Assembly (NCBI RefSeq): GCF_014199215.1
Contig: NZ_JACIJC010000001.1
Location: 1-64,000 of the forward strand
Direction: 5' to 3'
Source of the DNA: Sphingobium boeckii
GTDB taxonomy: Bacteria > Pseudomonadota > Alphaproteobacteria > Sphingomonadales > Sphingomonadaceae
Length of the DNA: 64,000 bases
Part shown: one piece after another, positions 36,840 through 45,471 of the stretch
Layout of the letters: every line of letters starts with the position of its first letter
How positions within the stretch are numbered: the stretch's first letter is position 1
The notes under the pieces: model-generated
The model's input: only the letters and a program-made list of their open reading frames with translations
Databases searched by the model: none
Told to the model about the DNA's origin: nothing
Translations under genes and position numbers: made by a program

Positions 36840-38491
36840 GATGTCCGGAAAGCGTTGGTGATGGGATAGCGACGGTCGCGGCCGAAATTGCGTTTGCCCA
36901 GTTTCACGCCGGGCGGTGCCTGACGCCTTTTATATTCGGCAAGATACAGCAGCCGTTCGATGCGAACGACCATCTCGCGGTCCAACCCCTGATCGACCAG
37001 CGCGGCGACGGACAATTCTTCCTCCACCAGGCCGTGCAGGATCCTGTCCAGCACCTCATAAGGCGGCAACGAATCCGAATCCTTCTGATCGTCGCGCAGT
37101 TCAGCGCTGGGGGGCTTGGTGATGATCCGTTCGGGCATCACCGGGCCGTCGGGGCCGAGGCCGATGCGTGGCCGGTGTTCATTGCGCCAGCGCGAGATCG
37201 CAAAGACGGTCATCTTATAGGCGTCCTTCAGCGGATTGTAGCCACCCGCCATATCGCCGTAGATCGTGGCATAGCCCACGGACATCTCGCTCTTGTTGCC
37301 GGTGGTCAGCAGCATCGGCCCGAATTTGTTGCTCAGTGCCATCAGCGTGACGCCGCGGATGCGCGACTGGATATTCTCTTCGGTGATATCGACATTCTTG
37401 TCGGCGAAACTGTCTGACAGCATGACGTCGAACGCCTCCACCGCAGGCGCGATCGCAATGGTATCGAGCCTGCACCCGATCATCCGCGCGCATTCCGCCG
37501 CATCGTCGAGGCTTTCCTGGCTGGTGAAGCGTGAAGGCATCATCACGCACCAGACGCGATCGGGGCCAAGCGCATCGGCGGCGATCGCGGCGCAGATCGC
37601 GGAATCGATGCCGCCGGACAGCCCCAGCACGACCCCGGGAAAGCGATTGCTGTCCACATAATCGCGCAGCCCCATCACCATCGCATGATAGACGTCGGAC
37701 GGATTGGGTTCGAGCGTGGCGATCACCCCGGGTTCGCAACGCCAGCCCTTGTCACCCCGAGTCCAAACCGTCTGCACCAGCGCTTCTTCCCAATCGGGAA
37801 GCTGGTGCGCCAGGCCGCCATCGGCGTTGAGCACGAAACTGGCACCGTCGAACACCAGCTCATCCTGCCCGCCCACGCGATTGAGATAAGCGAGTGGCAG
37901 GCCCGTCTCGCTTACGCGGGCCGCGGCGATCGTGCTGCTGCGCAGATCGTCCTTGTCGATCTCATACGGGCTGCCATTGGGCGAGAGCAGGATTTCCGCA
38001 CCCCGCGCCTTCAGATGCGCGCACACCGCGGGGAACCAGATATCCTCGCAGATCGGCAGGCCGAGTTTGACCCCGCGAAAATCCACCGGATCAGGCGCGG
38101 GTCCGGAGGCGAACAGCCGCTTCTCATCGAAGGTGCCATAATTGGGCAATTCATGTTTGCGCGTGATCGCGGCGATCTTGCCGCCATCGAGCAAGGCCAG
38201 CACATTATAGAGCCGCCCGGCTTCAAGCATCACACTGCCCACCAGCATCGCTGCGCCGCCATCCGCCGTGGCGGCGGCGAGGCGCTGCAATTCCATCCCG
38301 GCGCGTTCGATCAGCGCCGGCTTGAGCACCAGATCCTCCGGCGGATAACCGATGAGTTGAAGCTCCGGATACATGATCAGATCGGCATTTTTCGCTTTTG
38401 TCCGCCAAGCGAGCATGGCATCGGCATTGCCGGCCAGATCGCCAACCCTCTGGGAAAGCTGCGCGAGCGCGATTTTGAGACGGTCTGTCAT
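36836..38491 (-). CDS. nadE: NAD+ synthetase, glutamine-dependent
   Basis: This 551-residue two-domain enzyme makes the last step of NAD synthesis. The N-terminal nitrilase domain supplies ammonia from glutamine through Glu (YPELQLIGYPPEDLVL), Lys (ITRKHELPNYG) and Cys (LPICEDIWFP). The C-terminal synthetase domain has the ATP motif LGLSGGIDSAICAAIAADALG. The ATG at 38491 is chosen because the protein family begins there (DRLKIALAQLSQRVGDLAGNADAML); the open frame extends back to 38683 without support. It is divergent from prs, which uses a substrate linked to the same pathway. Confidence 0.96.
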   Translation of the reverse strand: MTDRLKIALAQLSQRVGDLAGNADAMLAWRTKAKNADLIMYPELQLIGYPPEDLVLKPALIERAGMELQRLAAATADGGAAMLVGSVMLEAGRLYNVLALLDGGKIAAITRKHELPNYGTFDEKRLFASGPAPDPVDFRGVKLGLPICEDIWFPAVCAHLKARGAEILLSPNGSPYEIDKDDLRSSTIAAARVSETGLPLAYLNRVGGQDELVFDGASFVLNADGGLAHQLPDWEEALVQTVWTRGDKGWRCEPGVIATLEPNPSDVYHAMVMGLRDYVDSNRFPGVVLGLSGGIDSAICAAIAADALGPDRVWCVMMPSRFTSQESLDDAAECARMIGCRLDTIAIAPAVEAFDVMLSDSFADKNVDITEENIQSRIRGVTLMALSNKFGPMLLTTGNKSEMSVGYATIYGDMAGGYNPLKDAYKMTVFAISRWRNEHRPRIGLGPDGPVMPERIITKPPSAELRDDQKDSDSLPPYEVLDRILHGLVEEELSVAALVDQGLDREMVVRIERLLYLAEYKRRQAPPGVKLGKRNFGRDRRYPITNAFRTS

Positions 38492-38601
38492 GATGCTCAA
38501 TCCATTAGGCAGCGGGGCCGCACGGGGCAATGCCCCCTTTACGAATGCGCACTGGGCACTAAAGGCAAGCGCACTGCGCACGATCAGCGGGAATGGCACA
38601 C

Positions 38602-39537
38602 ATGAAATTGATGACCGGCAATTCGAATCTGCCGCTGGCCAAGGCGATCGCGGAATATCTGGAAATTCCGTTGACCGATGCAAGCGTCCGCCGCTTTGCC
38701 GATGAAGAAGTTTTCGTGGAAATCCACGAGAATGTCCGCGGCGAAGATGTGTTCGTGCTGCAATCGACGGGCTTTCCCGCCAATGACAATCTGATGGAAT
38801 TGCTGATCTGCATCGACGCGCTGAAACGCGCCTCGGCCAAGCGCATCACCGCCGTCATCCCTTATTTCGGGTATGCCCGCCAGGATCGCAAACCGGGGCC
38901 GCGCACGCCGATTTCCGCCAAATTGGTCGCCAATCTGATCACCGTCGCTGGCGCCGACCGCGTGCTTTCGATCGACCTGCACGCCGGGCAGATCCAGGGC
39001 TTTTTCGATATCCCGACAGACAATCTCTATGGCGCGCCCGTGATGTCAGCCGACATACAGGCGCGGTTCGGCGACAAGAAGATCATGGTCGTCTCGCCCG
39101 ACGTGGGCGGCGTGGTGCGGGCTCGCGCGTTGGCCAAGCGGCTGGACAACGCCCCTCTGGCGATCGTCGACAAGCGCCGCGAGCGCGCGGGCGAAAGCGA
39201 AGTGATGAACATCATCGGCGATGTCGAAGGCCGCTTCTGCATCCTGATCGACGATATCGTCGATTCGGCCGGCACGCTATGCAACGCTGCCGCTGCGCTA
39301 AAGGCGGCGGGCGCTGAAGATGTGGTTGCCTATTGCACCCACGGCGTACTGTCCGGCGGTGCCGTCGCGCGCGTCGAGGGATCGGAACTGGCCGAACTGG
39401 TGATCACCGATTCGATCGGCAGCCACGATGTGATCAAAGACGCCAAGAAGATCCGCCACCTGACGATCGCCCCGCTCCTGGCCGAAGCCATCCGCCGCAT
39501 CGCGGACGAAAGCTCGGTCTCCAGCCTGTTCGATTGA
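38602..39537 (+). CDS. prs: Ribose-phosphate pyrophosphokinase
   Basis: This 311-residue enzyme makes PRPP from ribose 5-phosphate and ATP, the precursor of nucleotides, histidine and NAD. The family is clear: [81 protein letters not shown] and the PRPP loop [12 protein letters not shown] (here [13 protein letters not shown]). The ATG at 38602 matches the usual N terminus and has GGGA about 9 bases upstream; ATG at 38593 is an alternative. It abuts the VOC gene on the other strand. Confidence 0.97.
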   Translation: MKLMTGNSNLPLAKAIAEYLEIPLTDASVRRFADEEVFVEIHENVRGEDVFVLQSTGFPANDNLMELLICIDALKRASAKRITAVIPYFGYARQDRKPGPRTPISAKLVANLITVAGADRVLSIDLHAGQIQGFFDIPTDNLYGAPVMSADIQARFGDKKIMVVSPDVGGVVRARALAKRLDNAPLAIVDKRRERAGESEVMNIIGDVEGRFCILIDDIVDSAGTLCNAAAALKAAGAEDVVAYCTHGVLSGGAVARVEGSELAELVITDSIGSHDVIKDAKKIRHLTIAPLLAEAIRRIADESSVSSLFD

Positions 39538-39972
39538 TTACGGCTGGGTTTCGGCAAACGGATCGTAATTGCCGAAATTCCAGACATTGCCCTCGCTATC
39601 CCACACATCATAGGCACGGCCGGGATAGCCTTCATTGTCATACGGCCCCTTGATGATCCGCGCGCCGGCGGCCTTGGCGCGGGCGGCGTGGCTGTCGGGA
39701 TCGTCGATCACGGCGCAGATGCTCATCGTGATGCCGCCCGCCTCGGCCGGGGTCTTCCATTGGTAGAGCCGCGCCGATTCGGAGCCGTTATTCGTGCTGC
39801 CGAGCATGATCATATTGCCGTCCAGCGTGAGCTGGGCGTGATGGACGATCGCGGGATTCATGTCGTCGGCATAAACGACATGCGGCACGAAGCCGAAGGC
39901 GTCGCCAAGGAAACGGATCGCGGCGGGCGCATCCTTATAGCGGAGACAGGGGATCAGGGCATTGCGGATCAT
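39538..39972 (-). CDS. VOC family protein (glyoxalase-fold)
   Basis: This 144-residue protein of the vicinal oxygen chelate superfamily resembles PhnB/YdcJ-type members: LIPCLRYKDAPAAIRFLGDAFGFVPHVVY, QLTLDGNMIMLGS, then DPDSHAARAKAAGARIIKGPYDNEGYPGRAYDVWDSEGNVWNFGNY. The duplicated beta-alpha-beta-beta-beta units are seen. Such proteins bind a metal and a small ligand; the reaction is unknown. It converges with prs with no space between the stops. Confidence 0.85.
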   Translation of the reverse strand: MIRNALIPCLRYKDAPAAIRFLGDAFGFVPHVVYADDMNPAIVHHAQLTLDGNMIMLGSTNNGSESARLYQWKTPAEAGGITMSICAVIDDPDSHAARAKAAGARIIKGPYDNEGYPGRAYDVWDSEGNVWNFGNYDPFAETQP

Positions 39973-40028
39973 TTACACGACTCCTTCGCTCTTGCCCCGG
40001 AAGCCTAGTGAACGCATGAGATGATGCA

Positions 40029-40808
40029 ATGATGCTTTCCGATGATGATATCGCCCTGTCGCACGCCCTTGCCGATGTCGCAGGGCAGGCCATCCGTCCC
40101 TTTTTCCGCGCCCGCTTCGAAATCGACACCAAGAGCGACCAGTCGCCGGTGACCGAGGCGGATCGCGCGGCGGAAGCGGCGATGCGACGCCTGATCGAAG
40201 CCGAACGCCCGATGGATGGCATCATCGGCGAGGAATATGGAGAGAAACCGGGTGTCAGCGGCCGCATTTGGGTGCTCGATCCGATCGATGGCACACGCAG
40301 CTTCATCGCCGGACGCCCCATCTTCGGCACGCTGATCGCGATGCTGGGCGAAGGATGGCCATTGTTGGGCGTGATCGATCAACCGATTGGCAAGGAACGC
40401 TGGGCGGGTGCGGTGGGGCGCAAAACGACGTTCAATGGCAAGCCCGTAACCACGCGCGCCTGCACCGGGCTGGACAAGGCGATTCTCGCGACCACCGGCC
40501 CGCAATATTTCAGCCCGCACGCCGCCGAGCATTTCTCCGTGCTGGCAGCGCATTGCGGCGACACGCTGTTTGGCGGGGATTGCTATAATTACGGGCTCTG
40601 CGCCTCGGGGCATGTCGATCTGGTCGTCGAATCGGGCCTGAAGCTCTATGATTTTGCCGCGCTGGTGCCGATCGTGGAGGGCGCCGGCGGCCGGATGTGC
40701 GACTGGTCCGGCGAACCGCTGGATCAGGACAGCAAGGGCGATGTCATCGCCGCGGGCGATCCGGCGCGGGTGGAAGAGATTTGCGAGGCGCTCGCGCACC
40801 GGCATTGA
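40029..40808 (+). CDS. hisN: Histidinol-phosphatase, inositol-monophosphatase type
   Basis: This 259-residue Mg-dependent phosphatase has the family motifs GEEYG (metal ligand glutamate), WVLDPIDGTRSFIAGRPIFGTLIAML and YDFAALVPIVEGAGGRMCDWSGEPL. The SFIAGRPxFGT version of the motif is the one of HisN, which removes phosphate from histidinol phosphate in alphaproteobacteria and actinobacteria. An inositol monophosphatase or nucleotidase is the alternative. A family A repeat lies 19 bp after its stop, before the convergent AsmA gene. Confidence 0.9.
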   Translation: MMLSDDDIALSHALADVAGQAIRPFFRARFEIDTKSDQSPVTEADRAAEAAMRRLIEAERPMDGIIGEEYGEKPGVSGRIWVLDPIDGTRSFIAGRPIFGTLIAMLGEGWPLLGVIDQPIGKERWAGAVGRKTTFNGKPVTTRACTGLDKAILATTGPQYFSPHAAEHFSVLAAHCGDTLFGGDCYNYGLCASGHVDLVVESGLKLYDFAALVPIVEGAGGRMCDWSGEPLDQDSKGDVIAAGDPARVEEICEALAHRH

Positions 40809-40826
40809 TTTAATGGATATCTAACC

Positions 40827-40900
40827 CCGCTTGTGTCGAGCGCAGTCGAGACATTTTCCGATATGTCCCCACGTCCCTCGACTAGGCTCGGGACAAACGG
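40827..40900. repeat. Dispersed paired-hairpin repeat, family A, copy 2
   Basis: A 74-bp copy of the repeat at 14176-14249, starting CCGCTTGTGTCGAGCG and ending GGCTCGGGACAAACGG. The middle differs, but both hairpin halves are kept. It again lies between two convergent genes (hisN and the AsmA-like gene), which supports a terminator function or insertion into gene ends. Confidence 0.75.
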
Positions 40901-40916
40901 CCCAGCGGAGTTGGCC

Positions 40917-43052
40917 TCAGAAAATCCCCAGAAACTTCTTCTTCTGGCTCTTCTTCTCGTCTTTTGACGTCTTGCCGCTTTCGCTTTTCGCGGTGGTGCC
41001 CTTGCCCACATCGTCGCGCGGCTGGCCCTTGGTGGTGCGCTGAGACGCAGCATCGGCACCCGCCAGAACCGGGCCGCACGCCGCAGATTTCGCATCGCCA
41101 ACATCGACGAACGCCAGCACGGCGGCAAGCGGGCTGGCAACGATTCCCAGTCCGAGAGCGGCACCAGCCCGGCCGACCAGTTCGGGGCTGATGATGTCCA
41201 GCTTCGGCGCCGCAAAATAGCCACCCAAGCCTACAGGCGACTGCCCCGAGAGAAAGCTGAATTTCTTGCCATCCGCCCTATAGGCCAGATCGAGCGATTC
41301 ATTCTTGAAGCTGAACCCGCCGCGCCCGAGCATCACATTCTTCTTCGTATCGATCAGGATCGGGTCCGCCGCCGCAATGCCGTCGCGCACCGTGAACGCG
41401 ATCACCCCGCAATTGATCTGGACCGGCTCCTTCAATTTGCCCTGAAACATCTTGGTGACGAAGGTGCCCACATCCAGCTCGCCAAGCTGGATGTTGCGCG
41501 TCCAGAAGCTGCCCTGCGGCAGGATCACGGCGATCCGGCCGTCGGCACTGGCAAGCGATTCGTGCACGGTATCGCCTTCACCGGTCATCTGCACCCTTGC
41601 TTTCAATGTGCCGGTCGTGCCGGACTCCTCCACGCCAAAGCCGGCCAGCAGCTTGCCCATCGGCGTGGGAGAAAGACGGATGTCATATGTCGTCCGCACG
41701 GGCACGCCTCGCGCATCGATGGCGATGTCCGAAGAAAGATGCCCGCCCGCTATATCGAAGGTGAGCGGAGAGAGTTTGAGCAGGCTTTTGTTGAGATCGA
41801 GTGTCAGTGCGATGTTGGATATCGGGAAGCTCTCGGCGCGCACGCGGGCAACGCTGTAATCCACATGGGCGTCGAATCGCTTGAGCGCGTCCACCCGGAG
41901 CGGCGCATCGGGCAGGATGCGCGGCGTGCCGCCCACCTGCGTGATCGCACCTTTGCCACCCTGGGCATCCAGTCGCTGCGGATCATAGCCGAAGAACGGC
42001 CCAGCATCGATGATGTCGAGCGTATCGGTCTTCAGATCGGCATCGATCATCAGCCGGTTTTCGGGCATGGATACGGTCATCAGGCCCGCGAGATCGCTTT
42101 CGCCGAACACGCCTTTCAGCCGGGTGAAGCGCCACGCGCCGCCCTTTTTGGTGAGATTGGAAACGAAGCGATAGGTTCGTGTATCGGGGATGGCGACACC
42201 GAGGAAATCGAACAACAGGCTGAGATTCGGGCCACGCACGCCCATCTTCAGATCGGCACCTTCGATTTCTGTCGCACCGGGCAAGGTGCCGGAAACCGCG
42301 AGCACTGTTGGGCCGGACCGCGCTTCGAAACGAAGCTGGTTCCTGCCCCCGACCACCGTCTGATTGGGCGACATCAGGCTACCCGCCAGCGTGAAAGGCT
42401 TGGCGCGCATCGTGCCATTGCCCGAAAACCGGATATCGTTGGCGAATTTCGTATCGGCCGCCTTGATGGTGTCGAGGGTGATATCGGCATTGAGCTGAAG
42501 CACCGGATCGCGGTAGCGGACATTGGTGCCCTGAATGATAGCCGCGCTGATCAACGGCAGTTCGAGCGGCTCGGCCTTCTTGTTCGGATCGCCGAAGGTC
42601 CAGGTGTTGCGTCTGGATTGCGCATCCCATTCAAGATCCACATTGCCATCGACCAGTTGCAGCCAGTTCACCCGGCGCTTGCCGAACAGCAGCGTCCAGG
42701 TGGCGATGTTGGTGTCGATCAACGTCGATTCGAAAAAATTGGGCTTACTCGCCCATTGCGGATTGGAAACGGTCATCCCCTCCGCCAGAAATTTCACGTC
42801 GAGCGGATTGAAATAGAGCTGGAAATCGCCAGCGACCTTCACCTCACGCAGCGTCATCGCACTCACAGTGCGTTCGAACGGCCTTTTGAGGAATCGCCCC
42901 TTGGTGACGTAAAGCACCAGCCAGGCGAGCAGGATCAGGCCTATGACTGTCGTCACGAACGAGACGACGGCAGCGATCGCAAGCCGAAGCGGATCACGCT
43001 GCTTGGCTGGATTGCCCGGGGGCGCGGCTTCTAGGGTAATCTGGCTGGCCAT
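40917..43052 (-). CDS. AsmA-like membrane-anchored protein
   Basis: The 711-residue product has one N-terminal membrane segment (AVVSFVTTVIGLILLAWLVLYVTKG, residues 27-52) and then a long periplasmic part rich in beta strands, as in AsmA proteins (TLREVKVAGDFQLYFNPLDVKFLAEGMTVSNPQW; TNVRYRDPVLQLNADITLD; GTLPGATEIEGADLKMGVRGPNLSLLFDFL; RVQMTGEGDTVHESLASADG). AsmA family proteins are bridge-like proteins between inner and outer membrane, likely moving phospholipid. The end (SESGKTSKDEKKSQKKKF) is lysine-rich. The start at 43052 was chosen from the transmembrane position; an upstream frame to 43307 has no ribosome site. Confidence 0.85.
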   Translation of the reverse strand: MASQITLEAAPPGNPAKQRDPLRLAIAAVVSFVTTVIGLILLAWLVLYVTKGRFLKRPFERTVSAMTLREVKVAGDFQLYFNPLDVKFLAEGMTVSNPQWASKPNFFESTLIDTNIATWTLLFGKRRVNWLQLVDGNVDLEWDAQSRRNTWTFGDPNKKAEPLELPLISAAIIQGTNVRYRDPVLQLNADITLDTIKAADTKFANDIRFSGNGTMRAKPFTLAGSLMSPNQTVVGGRNQLRFEARSGPTVLAVSGTLPGATEIEGADLKMGVRGPNLSLLFDFLGVAIPDTRTYRFVSNLTKKGGAWRFTRLKGVFGESDLAGLMTVSMPENRLMIDADLKTDTLDIIDAGPFFGYDPQRLDAQGGKGAITQVGGTPRILPDAPLRVDALKRFDAHVDYSVARVRAESFPISNIALTLDLNKSLLKLSPLTFDIAGGHLSSDIAIDARGVPVRTTYDIRLSPTPMGKLLAGFGVEESGTTGTLKARVQMTGEGDTVHESLASADGRIAVILPQGSFWTRNIQLGELDVGTFVTKMFQGKLKEPVQINCGVIAFTVRDGIAAADPILIDTKKNVMLGRGGFSFKNESLDLAYRADGKKFSFLSGQSPVGLGGYFAAPKLDIISPELVGRAGAALGLGIVASPLAAVLAFVDVGDAKSAACGPVLAGADAASQRTTKGQPRDDVGKGTTAKSESGKTSKDEKKSQKKKFLGIF

Positions 43053-43221
43053 AGGGGAGGAAACCCGCGCCGCATCGATACGGTTCCGATTCGAGATGAA
43101 TCCGCATGGTTGCAATATCGGCGACTCTCCTTTATGCGCCCCACTTTCCGCGATCTGAGGGACTGTCCGGCCACTAGGGCTGCCGCGACCGTCTGCAATC
43201 GTCGAACTTGAGGAGACGAAA

Positions 43222-43425
43222 ATGCCCAAACTGAAGACCAAGAGCGGGGTCAAGAAGCGATTCAAGATCACCGCCACCGGCAAGGTGAAGCACGGCGTAG
43301 CCGGCAAGCGTCACCGTCTGTCGCATCACAATGCCAAGTACATCCGCCAGAACCGCGGCACCAGCGTGCTTTCCGAGGCCGATTGGGGCCATGTGAAGCT
43401 CTGGGCGCCCTACGGCCTGCGTTGA
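43222..43425 (+). CDS. rpmI: Ribosomal protein bL35
   Basis: This 67-residue, very basic ribosomal protein starts [33 protein letters not shown] and contains the [15 protein letters not shown] stretch. The 50S subunit protein is nearly invariant in length. It has a GAGGAG site 8 bp upstream and is followed 11 bp on by rplT, forming the usual L35-L20 pair. Confidence 0.98.
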   Translation: MPKLKTKSGVKKRFKITATGKVKHGVAGKRHRLSHHNAKYIRQNRGTSVLSEADWGHVKLWAPYGLR

Positions 43426-43436
43426 GGAGATACTGA

Positions 43437-43802
43437 ATGGCACGCGTCAAACGTGGTGTAACCACCAAAGCAAAACATAAGCGGATTCTGGATCAGGCGA
43501 AGGGCTTTTACGGCCGTCGCAAGAACACCATCCGTATCGCCCGTCAGGCTGTCGAAAAGGCCGGACAATATGCGTATCGCGACCGCAAGGTTAAGAAGCG
43601 CACGTTCCGTGGCCTGTGGATCCAGCGCATCAATGCGGCTGTCCGCATGGAAGACCTGACCTATTCGCAGTTCATGAACGGCGTGAAGCTGGCGGGGATC
43701 GAACTCGATCGGAAGGTCATGGCGGATCTCGCCATGAACGAACCGGCGGCGTTCAGCGTCATCATCGCTCAGGTGAAGGCGGCTCTCCCCAAGGCCGCCT
43801 AA
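43437..43802 (+). CDS. rplT: Ribosomal protein bL20
   Basis: This 121-residue protein binds 23S rRNA early in 50S assembly ([57 protein letters not shown]...[23 protein letters not shown]). In many bacteria L20 represses its own message. A strong rho-independent terminator 25 bp downstream ends the unit, so pheS is separate. Confidence 0.98.
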   Translation: MARVKRGVTTKAKHKRILDQAKGFYGRRKNTIRIARQAVEKAGQYAYRDRKVKKRTFRGLWIQRINAAVRMEDLTYSQFMNGVKLAGIELDRKVMADLAMNEPAAFSVIIAQVKAALPKAA

Positions 43803-43827
43803 ACCGGCCTGAGTGAGCGTTCTAAAG

Positions 43828-43866
43828 GGGCGCGGATGGTGAAAGCCATCCGCGCCCTTTGCTTTT
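43828..43866 (+). terminator. Rho-independent terminator after rplT
   Basis: GGGCGCGGATGG (43828-43839) pairs with CCATCCGCGCCC (43846-43857) around a 6-base loop, followed by TTTGCTTTT. A perfect 12-bp stem and a T-rich tail. Confidence 0.9.
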
Positions 43867-43872
43867 GATGCT

Positions 43873-43902
43873 CCGTCATTCCCGCGCAGGCGGGAATCCA
43901 TA
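43873..43902 (+). repeat. Left hairpin repeat of the GIY-YIG unit
   Basis: 30 bp beginning CCGTCATTCCCGCG and ending GGAATCCATA, with a stem ATTCCCGC / GCGGGAAT. It matches the inverse of the right unit (44353-44382) at 27 of 30 positions. One stem pair differs (T-A here, C-G there), a compensatory change. Confidence 0.85.
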
Positions 43903-43949
43903 CGCGCCTGTGCTAGCAGAACGGTCCGGGGGCGTTCGAAGGGGCAGAA

Positions 43950-44264
43950 ATGAAAGAGCGCGAACCTTGTGTCTACATTCTTTCCAATGGAAAGCATGGA
44001 ACACTTTATGCGGGCGTCACTTCCGATTTGATCGCCCGGCTTTATCAGCATCGGACCGGCTTGATCAAAGGGTTCACAAGCCGCTACGGCGTTGCACGAC
44101 TGGTTTATTTCGAGCGCTTCGAGGATATGCCCTCGGCGATCCTGCGCGAGAAGCAGCTTAAAAAGTGGAATCGCTCTTGGAAGATCAATCTGATCGAAGA
44201 AAATAATCCGGAATGGCTTGATCTGGCGATCGATCTCGGTTTCGAGCGCGTGAAAGCACGATAA
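43950..44264 (+). CDS. GIY-YIG nuclease family protein
   Basis: This 104-residue protein is a stand-alone GIY-YIG domain. The motif pair appears as VYIL (residues 8-11) and YAG (20-22). The catalytic Arg30 (LIARLYQH) and Glu67 (AILREKQLKKWNR) are present, with R45 and the FTSRYG strand. All the residues I expect for DNA cleavage seem intact. Short proteins of this kind (UPF0213-like) are common, but their role is unclear. This one sits between rplT and pheS and is flanked by 30-bp inverted hairpin repeats, so it looks like an inserted unit. Upstream 43903-43949 has no strong ribosome site. Confidence 0.9.
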   Translation: MKEREPCVYILSNGKHGTLYAGVTSDLIARLYQHRTGLIKGFTSRYGVARLVYFERFEDMPSAILREKQLKKWNRSWKINLIEENNPEWLDLAIDLGFERVKAR

Positions 44265-44352
44265 GATTTGGTCCCAGTTCGTCAAAACTCGCTCAGACGG
44301 AAATCATCCGCAGCAGCGAATATATTGATGAATATTTCCGGACCGTTGAGTT

Positions 44353-44382
44353 TATGGATCCCCGCCTTCGCGGGGATGACGG
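44353..44382 (-). repeat. Right hairpin repeat of the GIY-YIG unit
   Basis: 30 bp inverted to the left unit, reading TATGGATCCCCGCC...GGGGATGACGG on the plus strand, with a stem ATCCCCGC / GCGGGGAT and loop CTTC or GAAG. It ends 12 bp before the pheS start, so it lies in the pheS leader. With the left unit it brackets a 510-bp segment (43873-44382). Confidence 0.85.
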
Positions 44383-44394
44383 AATAGGCGTAGA

Positions 44395-45471
44395 ATGACC
44401 GATCTGACCAATTTGCAAGCCGAACTGATGGCGACGATCGCCGGTGCGACGACCACCGAAGCGATTGAGGATGTTCGCGTGAAGGCGCTGGGCAAGCAGG
44501 GCGCGATCACCGCGCTGCTGAAATCGCTGGGCGGGATGACGCCGGAGCAACGGCTGAGCGAAGGGCCGAAGATTCACGCGCTCCGCGAAGCGGTGACCCA
44601 GGCCATTGGCGATCGCAAGGCGGGTCTTGAACGCGCTGCGCTGGATGCGAAGCTGGCCGGGGAAACGCTGGACATGACGCTGCCGCCGCCGGCTGCCGTG
44701 CAGGGCAGCGTCCATCCCGTTTCGCAGGTGATGGACGAACTGGCGGAAATCTTCGCGGATCTCGGCTTCTCCGTGGCCACCGGGCCGGAGATCGAGGACG
44801 ATTGGCATAATTTCACCGCGCTCAATATTCCCGAGACGCATCCCGCGCGCGCGATGCACGATACTTTCTATTTCCCCGATGAGGTAGATGGAAAGAAGAT
44901 GCTTTTGCGCACGCACACGTCTCCGGTTCAGATTCGCACGATGATGAGCCAGGACGCGCCGATCCGCATCATCGCGCCGGGCCGCGTTTACCGTTCGGAT
45001 TCGGATGCGACGCACACGCCGATGTTTCACCAGATCGAAGGCCTGGTGGTCGATCGCGGCATCCATATGGGGCACCTCAAATGGACGCTGGAAACCTTTC
45101 TCAAGGCGTTTTTCGAGCGTGACGACATCGTGCTCCGTCTGCGCCCCAGCTATTTCCCCTTCACCGAACCCTCGGTGGAAATCGACATCGGCTACACGAT
45201 CGAAAAGGGCCGCCGCGTGCTCGGCGGTTCGGATGGATGGCTCGAAGTGCTGGGCAGCGGGATGGTGCATCCCAAGGTGATCGAAAATTGCGGGCTCGAT
45301 CCCAAAGAGTGGCAGGGCTTCGCCTTCGGAACAGGCATCGACCGTCTCGCCATGCTCAAATACGGCATGGACGATCTGCGCCCCTTCTTTGACGGCGATC
45401 TACGCTGGCTGCGCCATTATGGCTTCGCAGCGCTCGACATACCCACGCTGAGCGGAGGAGTCGGCGCATGA
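44395..45471 (+). CDS. pheS: Phenylalanine-tRNA ligase alpha subunit
   Basis: This 358-residue class II catalytic subunit has an N-terminal coiled coil ([36 protein letters not shown]), then [38 protein letters not shown], the class II motif 2 ([31 protein letters not shown]) and motif 3 ([18 protein letters not shown]). It charges tRNA-Phe with PheT. The stop overlaps pheT by ATGA. No clear ribosome site precedes the ATG because the right hairpin repeat sits close to it. Confidence 0.98.
   Translation: MTDLTNLQAELMATIAGATTTEAIEDVRVKALGKQGAITALLKSLGGMTPEQRLSEGPKIHALREAVTQAIGDRKAGLERAALDAKLAGETLDMTLPPPAAVQGSVHPVSQVMDELAEIFADLGFSVATGPEIEDDWHNFTALNIPETHPARAMHDTFYFPDEVDGKKMLLRTHTSPVQIRTMMSQDAPIRIIAPGRVYRSDSDATHTPMFHQIEGLVVDRGIHMGHLKWTLETFLKAFFERDDIVLRLRPSYFPFTEPSVEIDIGYTIEKGRRVLGGSDGWLEVLGSGMVHPKVIENCGLDPKEWQGFAFGTGIDRLAMLKYGMDDLRPFFDGDLRWLRHYGFAALDIPTLSGGVGA

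Noticed and set aside
38492-38683. N-terminal extension of nadE
   Set aside because: The extra 64 residues overlap the divergent prs gene, have no ribosome site and do not resemble the family; the ATG at 38491 gives the standard start.
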